Counted from the stretch's first letter, positions 1 to 8,904 are shown. The stretch is DNA of 43,444 bases from Gammaproteobacteria bacterium (GCA_026706665.1 JAPOYI010000246.1:1-43444), one strand, 5' to 3'. Notes: generated from the sequence alone by a model not told the origin. Made by a program: numbers and translations.

Positions 1-44
1 GACAAACGGTGTGTGCGGCAAAGGATATCACATCCAGCCTGCTT

Positions 45-56
45 TGTGTTAACACA
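45..56. repeat. 12-bp perfect palindrome
   Basis: TGTGTTAACACA is a perfect 12-bp palindrome. It lies directly next to a longer palindrome, sharing its last base with it, and upstream of the AAA ATPase gene. It could be a half of a compound operator. No regulator gene is adjacent inside the window, so the function is unknown. Confidence 0.5.
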
Positions 57-86
57 CCCTAGTGTCGTGTGACACGACACTAGGGT
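56..86. repeat. 31-bp perfect palindrome (15-bp arms, 1-nt centre)
   Basis: The left arm ACCCTAGTGTCGTGT (56-70) and right arm ACACGACACTAGGGT (72-86) are exact reverse complements around a single G at 71. No U-run follows on the plus strand, so it does not look like a classic intrinsic terminator. Its perfection and its place about 105 bp before the first gene suggest a protein-binding site such as an operator. A terminator or attachment-type site for something left of the window remains possible. Confidence 0.65.
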
Positions 87-124
87 CAAGCCAAGGCGTC
101 CAGCTAGCGAAAATGCATACTTGC

Positions 125-144
125 GATACGCATAAATGCGTATC
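125..144. promoter_or_regulatory. inverted repeat, probable operator of the ATPase gene
   Basis: GATACGCAT (125-133) and ATGCGTATC (136-144) form a perfect 9-bp inverted repeat with a 2-nt spacer. It ends 48 nt before the preferred ATG of the ATPase gene (193) and contains the alternative ATG at 136. A short symmetric site this close to a start is typical of repressor binding. No cognate regulator is identifiable in the window. Confidence 0.45.
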
Positions 145-192
145 CTCAATAAGCGTTTTCTATTTTCGCGTAAATCGCTAGAATCGCGCCCC

Positions 193-1329
193 ATGGATTC
201 GACTCGCGAACTGTTTCCGCTGGGCATCGCCGTGGGCCAGGCCCACTGCAATCGAATCGTTGAACGCCAAGAACTTTCGACGAATACCCGCAACGGCGTG
301 CATACGTGGATCTGGGCGAGGCGGCGCATCGGCAAAACCAGCCTGATCGAGCAGGTGTTGCGCGACATCGAGCCGGGAGTCGTCACCACCCGCCTGGACC
401 TGCTTGTCATCCATGACGCACGGGACTTCCAGTCGCGGCTGCAGAGTGGCGTAGAGCTGCTCGGTGCCCGACTTGCTCCCCGCCGCTCATCGTCAACGGC
501 GAAGCTGGCAAGGGCTTTCGCCGCATGGAGGCCGGAGTTTTCCTTTGGTGTCATGGGCATGAACCTGAAGCTCGCGGCACCCGTCCGATCCGGTGAAGGC
601 GTCGCGGAGATGCTCCTCGCCCTGGACGCCGCCGCAGCTTCATACCGGCGGCGGGCGGTGCTCGTACTCGATGAGTTCCAGCAACTCGCCAATCTGCAAG
701 GCGGCCAATCCCGCAGTCTGGAAGGCGCGATCCGCCATGCCGCCGAGCAGGCCAACAACGTCACATTTGTCTTCGCGGGCAGCCAAAAGCACTTGTTGGC
801 ATCCATGTTCGAGAATGAAGACCGGCCTCTCTACCGAATCTGCAGGAAGATGACGCTGGACCGGATCGAAGCCGGGGACTATCGGACCTTTCTGGACGGC
901 GCGGGCCGCGCACGATGGACGCAACGCATATCCCGCACGGCGGTGGACCGGATTCTGACCCTGACCAGCCGTCACCCTCACTACGTGAACGCACTGTGCG
1001 GTTCGCTGTGGCGAGCCGATACGCCGCCTGACACGGATGCGGTGGACGCCATATGGGCGAGACTGGTCGAAGAGGAGAGCGGCCTTGTGTCGGCGAGAGT
1101 CGCGCGACTCGCGGCAAGCCAACGCGCCCTGCTGCGAGCGATCGCGGTCAGCGAGGAAGGCGTGCCGCATCCGACATCGCACGGTTTCCTGGCACCCCTG
1201 CGATTGCCCGTGTCAACGGGGGTGCGAGCGCGAGACGCCCTGGAGCGCGAAGATCTGATTCAGCGGGAAGCGGATGATCGATGGAGGCTCGTGGATCCCG
1301 CGATGGCGGCTTGCCTGCGGCGCCTTTGA
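193..1329 (+). CDS. AAA ATPase of the archaeal-ATPase-like (COG1672 type) group
   Basis: A 378-residue P-loop ATPase with no assigned substrate. Near the N-terminus the pattern FPLGIAVGQAHCNR leads into a Walker A of the form ARRRIGKTSL; the usual first glycine is Ala here. Walker B is VLVLDEFQQL and sensor-1-like FVFAGSQKHLL follows. The C-terminal third reads like a winged-helix region, as in ORC/Cdc6-related archaeal ATPases. Start chosen at 193 because homologues, as I recall them, begin a few residues before FPLGIA. An ATG at 136 would add 19 basic residues and lies inside an inverted repeat. There is no obvious Shine-Dalgarno for either. The gene stands alone, convergent with the hydrolase gene; such ATPases are often accessory, but a defence role is not shown. 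Confidence 0.75.
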   Translation: MDSTRELFPLGIAVGQAHCNRIVERQELSTNTRNGVHTWIWARRRIGKTSLIEQVLRDIEPGVVTTRLDLLVIHDARDFQSRLQSGVELLGARLAPRRSSSTAKLARAFAAWRPEFSFGVMGMNLKLAAPVRSGEGVAEMLLALDAAAASYRRRAVLVLDEFQQLANLQGGQSRSLEGAIRHAAEQANNVTFVFAGSQKHLLASMFENEDRPLYRICRKMTLDRIEAGDYRTFLDGAGRARWTQRISRTAVDRILTLTSRHPHYVNALCGSLWRADTPPDTDAVDAIWARLVEEESGLVSARVARLAASQRALLRAIAVSEEGVPHPTSHGFLAPLRLPVSTGVRARDALEREDLIQREADDRWRLVDPAMAACLRRL

Positions 1330-1347
1330 CGAGAGCGAGGGCGGCAC

Positions 1348-1370
1348 CTGCCGATCTGCTGTGCCGGCAG
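1348..1370. terminator. possible hairpin terminator between convergent genes
   Basis: CTGCCG (1348-1353) pairs with CGGCAG (1365-1370) over an 11-nt loop in the 46-bp gap between the ATPase and hydrolase stop codons. The stem is short and no clear T-run follows, so this is only a weak candidate. Confidence 0.25.
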
Positions 1371-1375
1371 TCGTC

Positions 1376-2161
1376 CTACTCCAGGTCCAAGGCGCGTTCG
1401 AGATACGCCTTGAGACGCCGCCAGGCGTCGGCCGCCGGTTCCCGGTTGACCTCCGGGTCCCGATCGACGTACAGCCAGAAGCCGTGCTTGACGGGATCGT
1501 AGATGTGGACATCGTTTTCGACGCCGGCCGCGCGTAGCGCCTCGACGAAACGCTCGACCGCTTCGGTCGGAATGCCACGGTCCTGCCCGGCGAAGGTGCC
1601 GTACACCTCGTGGCGGATCTTCTTCAACTGTTCCGGATCGTCGAGCAGGCGGCCATAGAAGATCGCGGTGGCGTCGTGGTGCTCGCTGCCGAGGGCGTAG
1701 CTCAGGGCGACGCCGCCGCCGTAGCACCAGCCGATGGCGGCGACCTTGCCCGTCGTGTCGGGCCGCTGGTCGAGGTATGCGGCAGCAGCATCGAGGTTTG
1801 CGATGATGGCATCCGGGGCCGCCAGCGTCTCGCGGACCAACGCCATGTTCTCCTGCGGATTGGCGCCCGTGCGGCCGCTGTAGAGATCCGCCGCGAGCGC
1901 AACATAGCCCTCCGCCGCGAACGCATCCGCGACCTGGCGGACCCGGTCCACCAAGCCGTTCCATTCGTGGACCAGGATCACGCTGGGGTGCGGACCGGCG
2001 CTCTCCGGCAGCGCGAGATAGCCCTGCGCTTCGCCGTGATAGCTCAGCGTTTCACCGACCGGCGGACCAGCTTCGCCCAGCAAGGCAAGCGGTATGTCGC
2101 CGTCCGCACCGTGGCTCAGGCTCGCGCCAAGCAGCACGAAAAAAAGAAGGAAGTTCTTCAT
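1376..2161 (-). CDS. secreted dienelactone hydrolase family protein
   Basis: A 261-residue alpha/beta hydrolase of the dienelactone hydrolase (DLH) family. Residues 1-19 form a signal peptide (basic start, then LLFFVLLGASLSHGA), so the enzyme should act in the periplasm. The nucleophile elbow IGWCYGGG carries the Cys typical of DLH instead of Ser. The Asp is in FAGQDRGIP and the His in VKHGFW near the C-terminus, completing a Cys-Asp-His triad. Its start codon overlaps the end of the upstream transporter gene by 4 nt (ATGA), so the two are probably translationally coupled. The true substrate is unknown: DLH members cleave many esters and lactones besides dienelactone. Confidence 0.85.
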   Translation of the reverse strand: MKNFLLFFVLLGASLSHGADGDIPLALLGEAGPPVGETLSYHGEAQGYLALPESAGPHPSVILVHEWNGLVDRVRQVADAFAAEGYVALAADLYSGRTGANPQENMALVRETLAAPDAIIANLDAAAAYLDQRPDTTGKVAAIGWCYGGGVALSYALGSEHHDATAIFYGRLLDDPEQLKKIRHEVYGTFAGQDRGIPTEAVERFVEALRAAGVENDVHIYDPVKHGFWLYVDRDPEVNREPAADAWRRLKAYLERALDLE

Positions 2162-3489
2162 GCGGACCGGTCCCGTCGATCTCGAAGTTCCGCCACGATA
2201 CGCCCGTGCGCCTGCTCATCCAAGCGATAGGCGAACGAGACAACGACAAGTAGGACCTGAACGGCCAGCGGCGCCACGGACATCGCCCAGAGGATCGCCT
2301 CGAGGGTCTCTTCCGACTGCTCCGCGTGGGCGGCGAAACCGAAGAACGCCAGCGCTCCGGCAACGCCGGCACCTCCGACGGCCTTGGCGATCTTCTGAAA
2401 GAAGCTGGCCGTGGAGAGGATCAGACCATCGACCCGTATGCCCGTGCGCCATTCGGCGTACTCCACCGTGTCCGGGATCATCGCCCATCCAAGCACGGCG
2501 ATCGGGGCGCCGCCGATCGCGAGCACCGATCCCCAGACGAATACCATCGCGACGTCGTCCGGCGGCGTGAGGTAGAAGCCGGCGGCCCCGATCATCGCGA
2601 TCACCGCACCGACGCGAATACCGCCCGCCTTGCCGAAACGCCGTGACAGCCACGGCACCGCGATCAGTCCCAGGAACATGACCGGTAGCGTCACCCCGAA
2701 ATACAGTGACAACAGGTGTTCGCGGCCCATGTTGTACTTGAAGTAGTACGGGGCAGCGGTCTGGCGTAGCGTAAACGACAGCATGCCCAGCGTGAAAAGC
2801 AGAACGACGATGATCAGCGGCCAGTTTGACGCCAACGCCCGCGCGCCGTCGGCCAGCGAGAGCCGGTGCGACGGGCGCGCGGGCGTGATGCGCTCTTCGG
2901 TGCCCGCGAACGTTACCCACAAAAGGCCCGTCGCCACGGCGGCGAACAGGACCATCGAGGCCTGGAACCCACCAGCCCCACCGCCGAACCCGTCCACCAT
3001 CGGGAACAGGCCGACCGAAACGACATACCCGCCCGCGAACGCGCAGCCGATACGCAATGTCGACAGGAGCGTGCGTTCCTGGTGGTCGTCCGTCAGCACC
3101 GCCGTCATGGCCGCGTAGGGAATCGTCACGGCGGTATAGACGATGCCGAACAGCACATACGTCACATATGCCCAGACGGCCTTGCCGAAGTCGCCGAAGC
3201 CGGGGACCGTGAACGTCGCGACGGTGATCAGCCCGAGGGGAAGCGGGCCAAAGAGAAGGTAGGGTCGGAACTTGCCCCAGCGGCTGCGGGTGCGATCGGC
3301 GATGATGCCCATGACGGGATCGGTGACCGCGTCGACGACCCGGGCCACCAGGAAGACGCCGCCTGCCACGGCCGCCGACAGTCCGTAAACCTCCGTGTAG
3401 AAGAACAGCAGGAAGGTCATCGCCGACATGAAGTACAGGTTGATGCCGAAGTCGCCGACGGCGTAGCGCCATCGTTGGTCGCGGTTCAA
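2158..3489 (-). CDS. GPH-family (MelB/YicJ-like) MFS sugar:cation symporter
   Basis: A 443-residue, 12-helix membrane transporter of the glycoside-pentoside-hexuronide:cation symporter family. The N-terminal signature includes VGDFGINLYF and the helix 2-3 loop DPVMGIIADRTRSRWGKFRP, the family hallmark. It begins with TTG at 3489 after AAGGGG on the coding strand. It is the first gene of a two-gene operon with the secreted DLH-like hydrolase, which suggests uptake of a sugar or uronide released or de-esterified in the periplasm. That substrate link is inference; relatives also carry other solutes. Confidence 0.85.
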   Translation of the reverse strand: MNRDQRWRYAVGDFGINLYFMSAMTFLLFFYTEVYGLSAAVAGGVFLVARVVDAVTDPVMGIIADRTRSRWGKFRPYLLFGPLPLGLITVATFTVPGFGDFGKAVWAYVTYVLFGIVYTAVTIPYAAMTAVLTDDHQERTLLSTLRIGCAFAGGYVVSVGLFPMVDGFGGGAGGFQASMVLFAAVATGLLWVTFAGTEERITPARPSHRLSLADGARALASNWPLIIVVLLFTLGMLSFTLRQTAAPYYFKYNMGREHLLSLYFGVTLPVMFLGLIAVPWLSRRFGKAGGIRVGAVIAMIGAAGFYLTPPDDVAMVFVWGSVLAIGGAPIAVLGWAMIPDTVEYAEWRTGIRVDGLILSTASFFQKIAKAVGGAGVAGALAFFGFAAHAEQSEETLEAILWAMSVAPLAVQVLLVVVSFAYRLDEQAHGRIVAELRDRRDRSA

Positions 3490-3682
3490 GGCGATACCCC
3501 TTTTAGAGGAAGAGCGGTGTGTGCTTTCGCACCCGAGCGATCACGACGCACGCAGCCTAGCCGACTCAATGGCACTGTCAAACCACAAGGCCGTTCAAAG
3601 GAACCACGTAGAAGGGCCTCAACCGACTTTCAAAAGGGCGGCAGGAAACCAGCGTCGCGCCCCAAGCCGACGGCAATAATCT

Positions 3683-3712
3683 CTGACAAAAAGACCAGCC
3701 GCGTGAGACAAT
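3683..3712 (+). promoter_or_regulatory. candidate sigma70 promoter for the R-M remnant
   Basis: CTGACA at 3683-3688 (five of six matches to TTGACA) and GACAAT at 3707-3712 are separated by 18 nt. The expected start of transcription is near 3719, right at the TTG proposed for the methyltransferase. If real, the message has almost no leader, or translation begins at a later TTG (3755). The rest of 3490-3682 shows nothing recognisable. Confidence 0.3.
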
Positions 3713-3718
3713 GCGCTC

Positions 3719-5245
3719 TTGCGTCTTCCTGGCTTCCAATCCGACAAACGCCCGTTGCGGACCAGAACAGCACACAGGCCGACCACCCCGGTCGCCCGGA
3801 AACACAACGGCGCCTACTACACTCCCGAGAGCGTCGTTTCCTCGCTTGTTCGATGGGCGGTACGCGCTCGGACGGATCGCCTGCTCGATCCCTCTTGCGG
3901 GGACGGAAGGTTCATCGCCTTTCACCCAAACAGCGTCGGCATCGAACAGGACGTCCTTACTGTGGCGCAAGCCATGGAGCGGGCACCCGACGCGCTTGTT
4001 CACCACGAGGACTTTTTTGCCTGGGCGGCCCGCACGAAAGATCGTTTCGACTGCGCGGTCGGTAATCCGCCCTTCATTCGATATCAGACCTTTAAGGGGG
4101 ATTCACGCAAGCGCGCGCTCGATCTATGCGCATCGCTCGGCGCGAGTTTTTCTGGCCTTACGTCGTCCTGGGCACCTTTCCTGGTTGCCACTGCCAGTCT
4201 GTTGAAGCGAGGCGGGCGCATGGCCTTCGTGGTTCCCGCAGAGTTCGGCCACGCTCCCTATGCGACACCACTCATCGAATATTTTGTCGGACATTTCTCT
4301 GTCGTACAGATTGTCGCGGTTCGGGAAAAGCTCTTTCCCGAGCTTTCGGAGGACTGCTGACTGCTTTACGCCGACGGATTCGGCGATACGGCGTCCCAGT
4401 TGCGTTTTTCCGGTCGAGATCGTTTCGAACCTTTTACCGAACCAACGCGCCCGGACATGTCCGTGTCCGTTGCCGACTGGCGCCAATCCTGGAACTGCCG
4501 TTTGCGACCTTTTCTGCTGCCCCAGTCGGTTCGAGAGGGATACCTCGCAGCGGCATCTGACTCGGATGCGGTGCGGTTCGGCGACATCGCTTCGATCGGG
4601 ATCGGCTACGTTACCGGTGCCAATGACTTCTTCCACCTAAGGCCTTCAGAAACGGTCGGTTGGGAAATCCCCGCCAACCTACTCTGCCCTACCGTACGCA
4701 ACAGTCGCCTGCTGCCGGCACGGCAGGTGACACGCCAAACCGTCAACCGGTGGCTACGGAGCAACGAGCCCATGTTGCTGCTCAAGATTCCGAAGAACAT
4801 GGATCTGCCATCAAGCGTAGAGAAGTACTTGGAAACCGATCGAGGGAAGGAGGCGCGAAAGGCGTACAAGTGTCGGACGCGCGATCCGTGGTATTCAGTA
4901 CCGCATGTCCGAATCCCCGACTTTTTTCTGACGTACATGTCCGGTGTCACTCTTGGTCTAGTTCGCAACTCTGCAGGCGTGGCATGCACAAATACCGTGC
5001 ATTGCGTCCACATTCGCCAAAAGACGGCATGCCGCCGCCTTCTTGACGCTTGGGCAACGCCCTTTGTTCAACTCAGTTGCGAAATCGAAGGCCATCCGCT
5101 CGGCGGCGGCGTGTTGAAACTCGAGCCCGGTGAGGCCAATCGAGTCGTATTGCCCAGCCCCGTACGATCCTCCTTCCTTTCCGATGGTGATACTGGAGCC
5201 GCCATTTCGACCATGAGAAGTTGGAGGCATCATGCCAACGCGTAA
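3719..5245 (+). pseudogene. N6-adenine DNA methyltransferase interrupted by an in-frame TGA
   Basis: One continuous reading frame of 508 sense-length codons broken only by TGA at 4358-4360. Upstream part: region X (NGAYYTP), SAM motif I (LLDPSCGDGRF), a motif II-like acidic step (VGIEQD) and catalytic motif IV (NPPF). This is the gamma/Eco57I-like class I adenine methylase core. Downstream part (from 4361, in the same frame) continues as the target-recognition-like half, with VRFGDIASIGIGYVTGANDFF. The codon before the stop is Cys and the next residues are LLYADGFG, so a single Trp codon change (TGG to TGA) is the simplest cause. Start TTG 3719 follows an in-frame stop at 3704; TTG 3755 is an alternative. 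The downstream nuclease remnant overlaps its end by 14 nt. Probably inactive unless the TGA is read through or is a sequence error. Confidence 0.8.
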
Positions 5246-5905
5246 ATCAGCAGACCCATGTCAGTGGGTCAGTCAAGGGGATGCCCTCAGACATTTCGCC
5301 GTCTATGACGGTCGTACACGACCGGATCGGGTTCCCTGGGCGATGGCCAGGTGGACTGGGTGACGCTTCGGGACCACCGCGAGGCGCACGACGCGAAGTA
5401 CTCGCTGCTCGTCGCGCCCAATCCAGGCGGAAAGAGACTCGAACAGAGGGCTCGCGACTACCGAGTCTCGATGCTGTCTGCGGAGAAGCTGGCTGCCCTG
5501 TGTCGTCGCCACGACGAGACGCCGTTGAGCCTTTTCGATTACGAACCGTTGTTCGCCTCGGCGGGAAAGGTGGACACCAGCGTCCTGGACAACGCAGTCG
5601 CGGAGATGACCGCCCTTTACAACTGGGCGAATTTGATTTGCAGGGAGTTGCCTGAACGGGCCGAACGCCATGGACCCATGTCGGCACGGGAAGTGCATGT
5701 GGCAATGGATGCCGGATTCAAGGAACTGTCCGAGGACGACATCGGGCGCTTGCTTGCCATGCTCTCTCACCCCCTGATCGGCGTCTTACACCGAGTGGAG
5801 GGCGGCGGCGGGGCGGAACCGCGATATGCGCCGGCAATCAACCCGGAGACGTCCGGACATCGCATCCACCTGCTCGGCGACAGTGTGGCGGCGGGACCCC
5901 ATTGA
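5232..5905 (+). pseudogene. restriction endonuclease-like remnant, frameshifted or truncated
   Basis: An ATG at 5232 overlaps the methyltransferase end and opens a frame that stops at about 5363 after 43 residues. A different frame then carries a convincing protein to 5905, open from 5309: GSLGDGQVDWVTLRDHRE, then SLLVAPNPGG and VSMLSAEKLAALCRRH. The LLVAP...VSMLSAEKLAAL pattern resembles the last strands of PD-(D/E)XK restriction enzymes. The two pieces total about 220 codons, shorter than usual stand-alone enzymes, and no clear D-(E/D)xK centre is visible. So the catalytic part appears deleted or scrambled around 5300-5350. Position right after an adenine methylase supports an R-M nuclease. 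The exact family (a XamI-like enzyme is one guess) cannot be fixed. Confidence 0.55.
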
Positions 5906-6052
5906 CGCCAACGGCGCGGACCCGGTCAGCCTTACCGCAACGACCGAAACGTCAACCTGAAGCGGCGCAGGGTTGTGCGGGTGACGGAAACCGTCCTTGC
6001 CTCCCACTCGTCCTTCCAAACGCTTCGGGTCGCCACCCGACGACCGCGAGCG

Positions 6053-8320
6053 TCAGCTCCCCCCGTTCTCCGAAATCGCCTCCAGCACCTTCGGCGGCGA
6101 CATGGGCAGTTCCGTCATCCGGATGCCGAGGGCCCGGCTGACCGCGTTTCCGACCGCGGCCAAGGGTGCGACGATGGGCGTCTCTCCGCAGCCCCGCACG
6201 CCGTAGGGGTGGTTCGGGTTCGGCACCTCGACGATCTGGGTGTCGATCATGGGCAGGTCCGAGGCGACCGGCACGCGGTAGTCCAGGAAACCCGCGTTGT
6301 CCATCACGCCGTCATCGTCGTAGAGGTACTCCTCGTTCAGCGCCCAGCCGATGCCCTGGACCGCGCCGCCCTGCATCTGGCCTTCCACGTAGTCGGGGTG
6401 AATCGCCTTGCCGGCGTCCTGGACGGCGGTGAACGACGTGACCGTCGCCCTGCCGGTCTCCCGGTCCACTTCGACATCGGCCAGGTTCACCGAGAACGCC
6501 GGGCCCGGTCCCTGCGCATTGAGCGATGCGCGCCCGGAGATCGGGCCGCCCGTGCGGGGAGCCCCGGCCGCAAGTTCCTGGATCGACAGCGGCTCCGCCT
6601 CGATGTTGACGCCCTCGACCGGCCGCGCCGCGCCGTTTTTCCACTCCACCTGGTCGATGTCGATGTCCCAGGTCGCGGCGGCGCGGGCGCGCAGTTGGCC
6701 GATCACGTCCTCGCAGGCGTGGACCACCGCCAGCCCCGTCGCAAAAGTCACCCTGCTGCCGCCGGTCGTGGCGCAATACCCGGTGCTGTCGGTGTCGGCG
6801 ACCTGCACGCGCACCTGCTCGTAGGGCACGCCGAGGGTCTCCGCCGCCATCAACGCCATGGACGCGCGGCTGCCGCCGATATCGGGGCTGCCTTCGACGA
6901 TCTTGACGATGCCGGATTCGGTCAGATGCACCTCGGCGCTCGAGGTGTTGCCGCCGTTGAACCAGAAGCCCACCGCGACGCCGCGGCCGTGACCTTCGGG
7001 CAACTCGGCGTTGTAGTTCGGGTGATTCTTCGCGGCCAGCAGGCAGGCCTTGAGGCCGATGGCCCCGAACGTCGGACCGTAGGCCGCGCGGGTGCCGGCG
7101 ACGGCTGCGTTCTTCAGGCGGAAGTCGATCGGGTCCATGCCGATCCGCTGGGCCAGTTCGTCCATGACGGACTCGCCGGCGTACATCGCCTGCGGCGCGC
7201 CCGGCGCCCGGTAGGCGGCGACCCGCGGGCGGTTCGTCACCGCCTCGCGGGACTCGATCCGCACGTGTTCCACGTCGTAGGGCGCGAATATGCACATCGC
7301 GCCTGCGCCCATGGCGCTGCCCGCGAAGGCGCCGGCGTCGAATATCAGGTTGGCGGACATCGCCGTGACGGTGCCGTCCCGCTTGCAGCCGATCCTGATC
7401 GTGTTGACGGTGCCGGACGCCGGGCCGGTGGCGCGGAACACTTCCTCCCGCGACATGACCATCTTCACCGGCCGGCCGCTCTTCTGCGACAGCTTCAGGG
7501 CCAGCGGCTCCAGGTAGATCGTCGTCTTGCCGCCGAAGCCGCCGCCGATCTCGCTCGCGATAACGCGGATGTCCCCGACATCCACGCCCAGCACCATGGC
7601 GGTCTGGTCCCGAACGCCGAAATGCCCCTGGGTGCAACACCACAACGTGGACTGTCCGTCCTCCTTGTAGCTGCCGACGCAGGCATGCGGTTCGATATAG
7701 CCCTGGTGCACCATGGGCGTGACGAAGGTGCGCTCGATGATCTCGTCGGCCTGGGCGAAGCCGACCTCCACGTCGCCCTTCGTGATGAGGCCGTACTTCG
7801 GAATGTTGGAGGGCGTCGTCGGAGTCTCCGGCAGGCCCTGGGTGATCATGTCGTCGTGCAGCAGCGGCGCATCCGGCGCCATGGCCTGAAGCGCGTCGGT
7901 GACGGATTCCAGGACCTCGTAATCCACTTCGACGGCGGCCGCGGCAAGCTCCGCGACCCGGTTCGAGACCGCCGCCACGGCGGCGACCGCATGGCCGTGA
8001 TAGAGCACCTTTTTGCTCGCCATGAGGTTCTCGTTGAACGCCCGCTGCCCGAAGCCGAGTCTCGCGCGGTCCGGAAAGTCGGCGGCGGTGACGACGGCCA
8101 TGACCCCCGGCATCGCTTCCGCGCGGGACGTGTCGATGGAGCGGATGCGCGCATGCGCATGGGGGCTGCGCACCACCTTGCCGTGGATCATGCCGGGCAG
8201 CTTGAAGTCAGCCCCGAAATTTGCCCGCCCGGTCACCTTCTCGACGCCGTCCGGCCGCACGGGACGCGTGCCTATGTATTTGAAATCAGCAGCCTGGTTG
8301 GTATCGAGCGCTTCGGCCAT
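6053..8320 (-). CDS. xanthine dehydrogenase/aldehyde oxidase family molybdopterin-binding subunit
   Basis: A 755-residue large subunit binding molybdopterin cytosine dinucleotide in the xanthine dehydrogenase family. Visible landmarks: TRPVRPDGVEKVTGRANF at the N-terminus, EIGGGFGGKT, the substrate-pocket loop AYRAPGAPQ, and the C-terminal catalytic Glu in GVRGCGETP. AYRAPGAPQ is not the active-site loop of CO dehydrogenase form I (AYRCSFR), so hydroxylation of an aldehyde or N-heterocycle is more likely. ATG 8320 was chosen because GAGGAG precedes it by 5-6 nt; an upstream GTG at 8458 would add 46 unrelated residues. No [2Fe-2S] or FAD subunit gene lies beside it, so electron-transfer partners must be encoded elsewhere. 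It is divergent from the PPOX-fold gene. Confidence 0.9.
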   Translation of the reverse strand: MAEALDTNQAADFKYIGTRPVRPDGVEKVTGRANFGADFKLPGMIHGKVVRSPHAHARIRSIDTSRAEAMPGVMAVVTAADFPDRARLGFGQRAFNENLMASKKVLYHGHAVAAVAAVSNRVAELAAAAVEVDYEVLESVTDALQAMAPDAPLLHDDMITQGLPETPTTPSNIPKYGLITKGDVEVGFAQADEIIERTFVTPMVHQGYIEPHACVGSYKEDGQSTLWCCTQGHFGVRDQTAMVLGVDVGDIRVIASEIGGGFGGKTTIYLEPLALKLSQKSGRPVKMVMSREEVFRATGPASGTVNTIRIGCKRDGTVTAMSANLIFDAGAFAGSAMGAGAMCIFAPYDVEHVRIESREAVTNRPRVAAYRAPGAPQAMYAGESVMDELAQRIGMDPIDFRLKNAAVAGTRAAYGPTFGAIGLKACLLAAKNHPNYNAELPEGHGRGVAVGFWFNGGNTSSAEVHLTESGIVKIVEGSPDIGGSRASMALMAAETLGVPYEQVRVQVADTDSTGYCATTGGSRVTFATGLAVVHACEDVIGQLRARAAATWDIDIDQVEWKNGAARPVEGVNIEAEPLSIQELAAGAPRTGGPISGRASLNAQGPGPAFSVNLADVEVDRETGRATVTSFTAVQDAGKAIHPDYVEGQMQGGAVQGIGWALNEEYLYDDDGVMDNAGFLDYRVPVASDLPMIDTQIVEVPNPNHPYGVRGCGETPIVAPLAAVGNAVSRALGIRMTELPMSPPKVLEAISENGGS

Positions 8321-8430
8321 GGGGTCTCCTCGGTTGACTGGGGCGCGGTCGTGCATCAACACCGCCGGACCGCGCGCCACCAGATGGTACCCTACAAGAC
8401 CCGGCAGCCGCCTTCGAGCAATCCGGTGAC

Positions 8431-8865
8431 GTGTCCAGGAAGCCAGATCGTCACGCATTCGCAGCGGACGCCCTCGCTCACGCGCGGGTCGCGCGCCTCG
8501 CCACCGCCGGCGCCGACGGGCCGCACCTGGTCCCCGTCGTGTTCGCGCAGTCCGACGGCGCGCTGTGGGTTCCGGTCGACGGCAAGCCCAAGCGGCACAT
8601 GCGGCTGAAGCGGCTTGAGAACATTCGGGCGAACCCCCGAGTCAGCCTCCTGATAGATCACTACGAAGAAGACTGGCGCGCGCTCTGGTGGGTACGGGTG
8701 GACGGTCGGGCGTCGGTCGTCGAGCGCGAGGACGCCGGTTTCGACGAGGCGCTCGCGGCGCTTCGGGGCAAGTACCCGCAATACGCCTCGGTGCCGGTCA
8801 CGGGCGCGATCAGGATCGACATCGACAATGTCTCGCGCTGGCGCGCAGACGGACCTGCGGGATAA
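8431..8865 (+). CDS. PPOX-class (TIGR03668/Rv0121c-like) probable F420-dependent protein
   Basis: A 144-residue split-barrel flavin/F420-binding protein of the pyridoxamine-5'-phosphate-oxidase superfamily. The N-terminal half has RVARLATAGADGPHLVPVVF, then VPVDGKPKR and a basic stretch typical of the Rv0121c group. The C-terminal part includes DWRALWWVRVDG. It starts with GTG at 8431 and lies 39 nt before the amidase gene on the same strand. The F420 assignment rests on family resemblance; no F420 synthesis genes are in the window, and a flavin cofactor is possible. Confidence 0.75.
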   Translation: MSRKPDRHAFAADALAHARVARLATAGADGPHLVPVVFAQSDGALWVPVDGKPKRHMRLKRLENIRANPRVSLLIDHYEEDWRALWWVRVDGRASVVEREDAGFDEALAALRGKYPQYASVPVTGAIRIDIDNVSRWRADGPAG

Positions 8866-8904
8866 TCCCGCCCGCGGGTGCACGGTTCTGTCCGAGGAGG
8901 CGAA

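Noticed and set aside
3711-4205. ATG-started frame at 3711 overlapping the methyltransferase start
   Set aside because: Out of the methyltransferase frame and lacking any of its motifs.
4358-4385. TGA in the methyltransferase as a selenocysteine codon
   Set aside because: The hairpin downstream has no GU in its loop, and adenine methylases are not a known selenoprotein family; a lost Trp codon is simpler.
5975-8608. Long (877-codon) open frame on the plus strand opposite the molybdenum-hydroxylase gene
   Set aside because: Translation is Arg/His/Gly-rich without family motifs; the minus-strand frame has clear family signatures. It is the usual antisense shadow in GC-rich coding DNA.
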